This document shows, piece by piece, positions 6,702 through 10,981 of a stretch of DNA of 10,981 bases (positions within the stretch are counted from its first letter, which is position 1; the number at the start of each line of letters is the position of its first letter). The position numbers and the translations under genes were made by a program. Source of the DNA: CAYGWP01 sp964353455 (GTDB lineage: Bacteria; Planctomycetota; Phycisphaerae; FEN-1346). Location: contig CAYGWP010000181.1 in the NCBI GenBank assembly GCA_964353455.1, positions 1 to 10,981 on the forward strand, read 5' to 3'. A model generated the notes under the pieces. That model did not search any database and was not told where the DNA came from. It saw only the letters and a program-made list of their open reading frames with translations.

Positions 6702-7985
6702 TCACTTGTTCGAGCGGATGCACCACAGCGCCGCGTGCGTGCGGATGAAGAGTTCGCCGTCTGAGGCGGCGATGGATGAGTTGCTGCGCTCGCCCAGTGA
6801 GTTCACGGCGAGCAGTTCGAACTTCGGACTGGCCCTGAACACGAAGCAGTCGCCGCCCTGCGTAATCGTGTAGCACCTGCCGTCGGCCAGCATCACCGAC
6901 GACCAGTTCTGTCCGGTCTTGGCCGGACCGCGCAGGCGCTCTTCCCAGACGAGTTTGCCGGTGGCAAGTTCGAAGCACTCGGCCACACCCGGATCGTTAT
7001 GGACGTAGATGTAGCCGTCGTGGATGACTCCGGAACCGATGCGCTGCTTGGTGCGTGGATGATGCCAGAGCCGGCGCGACTCGGTGATGTCGCCGCTGCC
7101 GCCGGCGCGCACGGCCAGGCTCATGCCGCCGAAGCCGCCCATCGCCACGACCGTCTCGCCGCTCGCGATGGGCGACGTGTAAATCAGCGGGTTCAGCCCG
7201 GCGCAGGTCCAGATCTCCTGGCCGGTCTGCGGGTCGTATGCGGCAAGACGGCGCGGCCAGCACATTAGCAACTGGTCCCGGCCTTCGATCTTCGTGACGA
7301 CGGGCGTGGTCCAGGAGCCGATGTACCTGGGGTCACCGCCGCCCTTGCCGCCGGCCGGCGGTTTGCCGTAGCCGCTTTCTTCGTCATGCTGCCATACGGT
7401 CTTGCCGGTCTTCTTGTCCACCGCCAGGAGGAACGTGCGCTCACCGGGGCCGAAGTTCAGGAAGCAGAGATCGCCCCAGATCACGGGCGAGGCGCCGTAA
7501 CCCCACATATGCCGCTGCACGCCCAGGTCGCGGCTCCAGAGGTTCTTGCCCGCAAAGTCGTAGCAGTGCATCCCGTCGGACCCGTACCAGACGATGATGC
7601 GCTGACCGTCGATCACCGGCGAAGGGGAGCAATACGGATTCGTCCCGTGGGTCGGATCGTCGGCCATCTGGGTTGTGACGCCCTGCTGCCAGAGCAACTT
7701 GCCGTCGGCGCGGCCCACGCACATGAGGGTGCGCTCCTTGCCGACCGCCTGGGTGATGAACACCCGGTCTTTCCAGACGATGGGCGTGGAGTTGCCGGGT
7801 GCGGGCAGCGCGACGCGCCACTTGACGTTCTCGGTCGTGCTCCACTTGACCGGGAGGCCCTGCTCCTCCGAAACGCCGTTGCCCTGCGGGCCGCGCCACG
7901 CGGGCCAGTCGGCCGCGACGGAGGCGCCGGCCGTCAGGATGCCCAGAAGGCACAGAAACGCCGGTGTAGCATGGTTCTTTTTCAT
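6702..7985 (-). CDS. Secreted PQQ-binding-like beta-propeller repeat protein
   Basis: The call is a 427-residue product from ATG at 7985. This start is chosen because the protein then opens with a signal peptide (MKKNHATPAFLCLLGILTAG, cleavage near SVAA). A GTG at 8072 would add 29 non-hydrophobic residues and overlap the upstream gene. Neither start has a clear ribosome site. Right after the signal comes DWPAWRGPQGNGVS, typical of planctomycete PQQ-like (BamB-like) proteins. Propeller blades repeat the pattern of a W-docking Gly turn: DGKLLWQQ, GKNLWSRDLG, TGKTVWQHD, TGQEIWTCAGL, TGKLVWEERL. Between them run SPVIDGQRIIVW, SPVIWGDLCFLNFG and SGVIHDGYIYV. These proteins are usually scaffolds or sensors; cofactor binding is not implied. 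It lies 59 bp after the Tat propeller gene and 43 bp before the long beta-helix gene, consistent with cotranscription. Confidence 0.87.
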   Translation of the reverse strand: MKKNHATPAFLCLLGILTAGASVAADWPAWRGPQGNGVSEEQGLPVKWSTTENVKWRVALPAPGNSTPIVWKDRVFITQAVGKERTLMCVGRADGKLLWQQGVTTQMADDPTHGTNPYCSPSPVIDGQRIIVWYGSDGMHCYDFAGKNLWSRDLGVQRHMWGYGASPVIWGDLCFLNFGPGERTFLLAVDKKTGKTVWQHDEESGYGKPPAGGKGGGDPRYIGSWTTPVVTKIEGRDQLLMCWPRRLAAYDPQTGQEIWTCAGLNPLIYTSPIASGETVVAMGGFGGMSLAVRAGGSGDITESRRLWHHPRTKQRIGSGVIHDGYIYVHNDPGVAECFELATGKLVWEERLRGPAKTGQNWSSVMLADGRCYTITQGGDCFVFRASPKFELLAVNSLGERSNSSIAASDGELFIRTHAALWCIRSNK

Positions 7986-8044
7986 ACTGGGAATCAGGTT
8001 GAGTTGCAGATGAGACGCCGCATTCCAGCCAACATGCACAGTCT

Positions 8045-9478
8045 TTAACCGGCCGGCGCGGTTGCAAGGCACGCAGAATCCGCGGGTGTGGACAAAGGAT
8101 GACTGTCATTTCTCCGGGGTTTCGGCGCGTTGCCCTCCGTGTAGAGGATGTGAAGGTCGATGGTGCCCGAGCGGTTGGAGTTGAAGCAGATGCGCTTGCC
8201 GTCGGCGCTTGGCCTGGGCAAGGTCTGTGCCCAGAACATATCGCCGGGTCTGCCCTTTGTGGCCGGGGAATAGACGGTTCCCGTGCGGGCCAGGTACTTG
8301 GTTGTGCCATCCAGGCGGACCATCAGGATTTCGTCGAACGGCGGCTCGTAGCCTGCCGCGCCGGGCCCGGAGGGGAAGAAGCCCGCAACGAACCAGTCGC
8401 TCACCTTCCTCGGCCACGACAGGTGTAAGTTATGGAAGCGGGCTTTCTCTCGCGGCACGCTGAAGAGAACCTTGTCTCCGCTGCCGTCGAGGTTGACCAC
8501 GTGTATCTCCAGCGGACGATCCGGCGCGCCGCGACCCCCGCCGGGCAGCCTGAAATAGGCCAGCCTGCCGTCGGGAGAGTAATCGTAATGCCCGCCGCCG
8601 CCGATGGACTCGAACTTGTGCACGACCGCGCCCGTATCGTCATAGACCACGATCGCCTGCTGCGAGGGGTCGGCTCCTCGGTACGCCGTGTCGATATAGT
8701 TGCGGCAGCCGATGTAGTGCGGTTTGTCCCAACCGACAGAGCAGCCCGCCGGTACGCTGATCTGGAACGTCCGCTCCTGGCTCATATCGGGCAGGTGATA
8801 GGAACGGAAGGTCTGCTTTTGCTTCTCGTCCGTTGTGATCATCAGAATGCGATCACCGGCCTGATTGACCGACGGGCCGGTGTGGTGAGTGACGTCCGGC
8901 GCGAACGATTTCAGCACGGTCGCCTCGCCGGTGGTCACATCAAGGCGGTACAACTCCGATCCCTTGTTCGTGTAGAGAAACCTGGGATCATTGCGGTCCC
9001 AGCACAGTTTCCAGTTGTACTTGGATATGGGGAACAACTCCTTCAGGAACACCCCGTCGCCGTCATAGAGGCACACGCGCCAGTTTTTCTGGGCAAGGTC
9101 CGACTGGATGCCCAGCATCAGCGAGCCGTCGGCGTTCCAGGGATCGCGATAGTAGTAGAAGTTGTGCTCGTGGCCGTCGTCCTTCCGGAGTTGCCGGACC
9201 TTCGCGCCGTAAGTCGGATCGGTGTAGTCTATGACCTGGGGCGGGCCGACTTTCATCGGCGCGGCAGGCGGCGCGGCGCGGCCGCCACGTCCGCCCGGCG
9301 AGGCTTGCGGCGCCGCCGCCTGTGGTTGATCTGTCGCCGGGGCAGCATCGGGGGCGCGACCGCGCGCCGCGCCCTGCGCCGGCCCCGCCCGCTCTTCCAG
9401 GCTGAAGGCCGCCGCGCCCCCCGCCATCACCAGGGACGCCTTCAAGATATCTCGCCGCGTCGATCTACCATCCGCCAT
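8045..9478 (-). CDS. Tat-exported beta-propeller protein (TolB / oligogalacturonate-lyase-like)
   Basis: The protein has 477 residues. The ATG at 9478 follows GAGGAGGG (9485-9492) with 6 nt spacing. The leader STRRDILKASLVMAGG (Arg8-Arg9) is nearly identical to that of the gene at 2851-3831. A Pro/Ala/Gly-rich low-complexity spacer runs from about residue 36 to 76. The rest shows propeller blades of the WD40-like/PD40 type: YYRDPWNADGSLMLGI, LYRLDVTTGEATVL, GPSVNQAGDRILMIT, HYDYSPDGRLAYFRL, EIHVVNLDGSGDKVLF, EILMVRLDGTTKYLA and PRPSADGKRICFNSNRSG. Such propellers include TolB-like proteins and oligogalacturonate lyases (PL22). His-containing segments (DGHEHNFYYY, FHNLHLSWP, GGGGHYDYS) could bind a metal, but I cannot match the PL22 metal site. 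The last ~25 residues (PRRNDSHPLSTPADS onward) do not look like a blade. It is the first gene of the minus-strand block. Confidence 0.82.
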   Translation of the reverse strand: MADGRSTRRDILKASLVMAGGAAAFSLEERAGPAQGAARGRAPDAAPATDQPQAAAPQASPGGRGGRAAPPAAPMKVGPPQVIDYTDPTYGAKVRQLRKDDGHEHNFYYYRDPWNADGSLMLGIQSDLAQKNWRVCLYDGDGVFLKELFPISKYNWKLCWDRNDPRFLYTNKGSELYRLDVTTGEATVLKSFAPDVTHHTGPSVNQAGDRILMITTDEKQKQTFRSYHLPDMSQERTFQISVPAGCSVGWDKPHYIGCRNYIDTAYRGADPSQQAIVVYDDTGAVVHKFESIGGGGHYDYSPDGRLAYFRLPGGGRGAPDRPLEIHVVNLDGSGDKVLFSVPREKARFHNLHLSWPRKVSDWFVAGFFPSGPGAAGYEPPFDEILMVRLDGTTKYLARTGTVYSPATKGRPGDMFWAQTLPRPSADGKRICFNSNRSGTIDLHILYTEGNAPKPRRNDSHPLSTPADSACLATAPAG

Positions 9479-9491
9479 CGCCGGCCCTCCT
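9390..9491 (-). repeat. Shared Tat-leader module, copy B
   Basis: This copy covers the ribosome site and the first ~30 codons of the propeller gene. It aligns without gaps to 3743-3844. At the protein level 27 of the first 31 residues are identical (differences at positions 5, 17, 18 and 25). Identity then ends abruptly and the two mature proteins have different folds. Confidence 0.8.
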
Positions 9492-9538
9492 CATGACACG
9501 CCGCTCCTCATGACGCGACAGCGCTTGATGCGAGGTTC

Positions 9539-9602
9539 GCGCGTCGGGTCGGGAGACCCGCCGCGCCAGACGCGGCGAATCAGGAGACCGCCGCGCCAGA
9601 CG
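9539..9602. repeat. Two tandem hairpin repeats (REP-like)
   Basis: Hairpin 1 pairs 9539-9550 with 9555-9566: 12 bp, one mismatch (T9544/C9561), loop 9551-9554. Hairpin 2 pairs CGCGGCG at 9571-9577 with CGCCGCG at 9589-9595, with an 11-nt loop. The two units share a direct repeat, GGAGACC(C)GCCGCGCCAGACG, at 9552-9572 and 9583-9602. No T-tract follows on either side, so they are not typical intrinsic terminators. A REP-like or leader-RNA structure is more likely. Confidence 0.6.
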
Positions 9603-9733
9603 TATGGCCGCACCTCCCAGGGCCGCCCATCCTACCGCGTGCCCCGCCGCAAGTCGATGTTGATTCGGGTCTCCCCTTGCATCCACCGGGCCGGGTTGTC
9701 ATCATGGCGACTTGCCCGCGTTGGGCGCCACGT

Positions 9734-9748
9734 CCAAACTATGTTTGG
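9734..9748. promoter_or_regulatory. Perfect palindrome, candidate operator upstream of the dehydratase gene
   Basis: CCAAAC and GTTTGG flank a 3-bp centre TAT, in an AT-richer patch within GC-rich DNA. The site ends 38 bp before ATG at 9787, and the symmetry would suit a dimeric regulator. It could also be a small RNA hairpin. No regulator gene is present in the window to link to it. Confidence 0.35.
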
Positions 9749-9786
9749 GGGCGGCACTCGGCAGAAGGTTCCACCAGGAGAGGACC

Positions 9787-10981
9787 ATGAGCACTCGGTG
9801 CGGCGGGAAGGCCCGGAAGCCCGCGCATCATCCCGCCAAGTCCCCACGCCGCTGCGGCGCCGCCGCGAAGGGCCCGGGCTGCCCGCTCGAGCGGTTCCAG
9901 AACATGATTGATAACTGCTATGAATACGCGACCGCGGCCAAGGAGGCCGGCCGCCCCGTCGTCGGAATCCTCTGCGAGTACACCCCGCGAGAGGTCATAA
10001 TGGCCGCGGGCGCCGTGCCGGTGTGCCTCTGCGGCGGGTCGGTCGATATGATCGGCCCCGCCGAGCAGCACCTCCCGGCCAACCTGTGCCCCCTCATCAA
10101 ATCAACCTACGGGTTCCACGTCGAGAAGGCCAACCCGTTCCTGGAGATGGCCGACCTCGTCGTGGCCGAGACCACCTGCGACGGCAAGAAGAAGATGTAC
10201 GAACTCATGGCCGAGTCGCGGCCCATGCACATCCTGGAACTGCCGCAGAAACCCGATGAGCCTGACGCCTTCGACCACTGGCTGCTGGAACTCGGACGAC
10301 TGAAGACGGAACTGGAGCGCCGGTTCCGCGTCAAAATAACCGATGCCAAACTCCGAAAGGCCATCGCCGCCATGAACGGCGAGCGGGCACTCCGCCGCGC
10401 ACTTGCCGAACTCATGAAAGCCGATGAGCCGCCCCTCACGGGACGCGAACTCCTGGACCTTAAGAGCAGCATCGCGTGCATACCGGAGGACCTTGCGGCC
10501 TACGAGTCGGCCCTGCGATTGTGGCACGCCCGCCCCGGGCGTGCACAGCCGGGGGCGGCTGTGCCACGCAAAGGGCAGCGCGGCAGCGGCCAGCGAGTCC
10601 GCGTCATGATGACAGGCGTGCCGCTGGTCCACGGGGCCGAGAGAGTGCTGGAAATCATCGAGCAGGCCGGGGGCCTCGTGGCGGTGATGGAGAACTGCAC
10701 GGGCCTTAAGCCCATCCTGGAGGATGTGGACGCGAAGGCGCCTGACCCGCTCCGGGCCATCGCCGAGAAGTACTTCCACCTGCCCTGCTCGGTCATGACG
10801 CCCAACGACCGGCGCCTGGACTCGCTGAAGCGCCTGGCCGGGGAGTACCGCGCGGCCTGCATCGTCGAACTCATCTGGCAGGCCTGCCTGACGTACGATG
10901 TGGAATCGCACCGCGTCAAGCGCCTGGCCGAGAAGCAACTGCACCTGCCGTACCTTCGCATCGAGACCGATTACTCGCCGT
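9787..10981 (+). CDS. 2-hydroxyacyl-CoA dehydratase family protein (HgdB / double-cubane-like), 3' end outside window
   Basis: The ATG at 9787 follows AGGAGAGG (9776-9783). The frame stays open for 398 codons to the right edge. The N-terminal ~35 residues are basic with Cys5, Cys23 and Cys32 and precede the family core. Core motifs are GILCEYTPREVIMAAGAVPV (60-79), NLCPLIKSTYGF (Cys101), ADLVVAETTCDGKKKMYEL (Cys131), the second-domain start MMTGVPLVHGAERVLE (274-289), ENCTG (Cys304), VELIWQACLTYDVES (Cys367) and LRIETDYSP at the edge. These match the HgdB/BcrC/HgdC-partner family, whose Cys residues hold Fe-S clusters used in ATP-dependent radical dehydration or related low-potential reductions, in anaerobes. 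The family is usually ~400-430 residues, so probably some tens of residues are missing. The activator ATPase (HgdC-like) is not in view. A palindromic element lies in frame at residues ~246-261. Confidence 0.9.
   Translation, partial: MSTRCGGKARKPAHHPAKSPRRCGAAAKGPGCPLERFQNMIDNCYEYATAAKEAGRPVVGILCEYTPREVIMAAGAVPVCLCGGSVDMIGPAEQHLPANLCPLIKSTYGFHVEKANPFLEMADLVVAETTCDGKKKMYELMAESRPMHILELPQKPDEPDAFDHWLLELGRLKTELERRFRVKITDAKLRKAIAAMNGERALRRALAELMKADEPPLTGRELLDLKSSIACIPEDLAAYESALRLWHARPGRAQPGAAVPRKGQRGSGQRVRVMMTGVPLVHGAERVLEIIEQAGGLVAVMENCTGLKPILEDVDAKAPDPLRAIAEKYFHLPCSVMTPNDRRLDSLKRLAGEYRAACIVELIWQACLTYDVESHRVKRLAEKQLHLPYLRIETDYSP
10521..10567. repeat. Palindromic REP-like element inside the dehydratase coding sequence
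   Basis: The outer arms GTGGCAC (10521-10527) and GTGCCAC (10561-10567) are exact inverted repeats. Inside are two tandem hairpins. GCACGCCCG/CGGGCGTGC (10524-10532 with 10536-10544, loop 3) is one. GCACAGCCG/CGGCTGTGC (10543-10551 with 10556-10564, loop 4) is the other. The element encodes residues ~246-261 (WHARPGRAQPGAAVPR), a Pro/Gly/Arg-rich stretch between the two conserved domains of the dehydratase. Similar GTGGCAC-type palindromes are, from memory, widespread in planctomycete genomes. Confidence 0.7.

Larger units (their letters stand above)
9479..9786. other. Divergent intergenic region between the polysaccharide block and the dehydratase gene
   Basis: These 308 bp separate the two divergent starts and should hold both promoters. 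Next to the minus-strand start is an 11-bp direct repeat containing the ribosome site (9487-9497 and 9504-9514). Two tandem hairpins lie at 9539-9602. A 15-bp palindrome at 9734-9748 lies 38 bp before the plus-strand ATG. A weak minus-strand promoter candidate is TCGACT (9657-9652), a 17-nt spacer and TAGGAT (9634-9629). If it is used, the hairpins would lie in the mRNA leader of the block. Open frames crossing the region on either strand are Arg/Pro/Gly-rich, lack good starts and do not look like real genes. No tRNA or recognisable riboswitch is seen. Confidence 0.6.

Noticed and set aside
6702..8072. Longer form of the PQQ-like gene from GTG at 8072
   Set aside because: It would place 29 polar residues before the signal peptide and overlap the upstream gene by 28 bp, without a ribosome site.
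8432..9496. Plus-strand open frame opposite the Tat propeller gene
   Set aside because: It is the mirror frame of a gene with a Tat leader, strong ribosome site and propeller repeats; its own product ends in Arg-rich low complexity.
9552..9602. Two direct repeats considered as a mini CRISPR array
   Set aside because: There are only two units, each part of a hairpin, with a ~10-nt interval instead of a spacer, and no cas gene is nearby.
9510..9911. Plus-strand open frame through the intergenic region into the dehydratase gene
   Set aside because: It overlaps the dehydratase in another frame, runs through the hairpin repeats and yields an Arg/Pro-rich product with no motif.
10102..10944. Minus-strand open frame opposite the dehydratase gene
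   Set aside because: The plus frame carries many family motifs and a strong ribosome site. The minus frame has no domain and is Leu/Val/Gly/Arg/His-rich noise.

Overview
The window is GC-rich and densely coded. It looks like a piece of a Planctomycetota genome or a close relative (PVC group, possibly an uncultured Phycisphaerae-like lineage). The signs are a sulfatase tail, a PQQ-like propeller with the planctomycete-type WPxWRGP motif, near-identical Tat leaders of the form STRRDILKAS, a DUF1565-type right-handed beta-helix pair with a choice-of-anchor-Q-type ending (DIGAYEF), and an F5/8C-plus-pectate-lyase-fold protein. The taxonomic call is inference from gene content, not from a marker gene.

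Layout. Positions 2-154 (+) hold the last 50 residues of a sulfatase, which converges on the main block. From about 9478 down to 259, six genes lie head to tail on the minus strand. In transcription order they are: a Tat-exported beta-propeller protein (9478-8045), a PQQ-like repeat protein (7985-6702), two paralogous right-handed beta-helix proteins (6658-5114 and 5081-3927), a Tat-exported aldo/keto-reductase-like TIM-barrel protein (3831-2851), and a large F5/8C plus double beta-helix pectate-lyase-fold protein (2838-259). The gaps are 8-95 bp, so this reads as one operon. A possible internal promoter lies before the aldo/keto-reductase-like gene. A 308-bp divergent intergenic region (9479-9786) carries two tandem hairpin repeats and a 15-bp palindrome. 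It leads into a 2-hydroxyacyl-CoA dehydratase (HgdB/double-cubane-like) gene on the plus strand, which runs off the right edge.

How the genes may work together. Every product of the minus-strand block has an export signal, and four of the six have beta-helix or beta-propeller folds. Together with the neighbouring sulfatase, this suggests extracytoplasmic binding and cleavage of a complex, perhaps uronic-acid-containing or sulfated, polysaccharide. The substrate cannot be read from the sequence. No transporter, regulator or anti-sigma gene is visible in the window. The dehydratase is a cytoplasmic Fe-S enzyme with no obvious connection to the block.

The most unusual signals are three. A ~102-bp leader module (ribosome site plus Tat signal) is shared by two otherwise unrelated genes about 5.6 kb apart. 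A palindromic REP-like element is read in frame inside the dehydratase gene. One beta-helix paralogue lacks the C-terminal domain of its neighbour. I found no CRISPR array, tRNA, rRNA, transposase or clear defence system.
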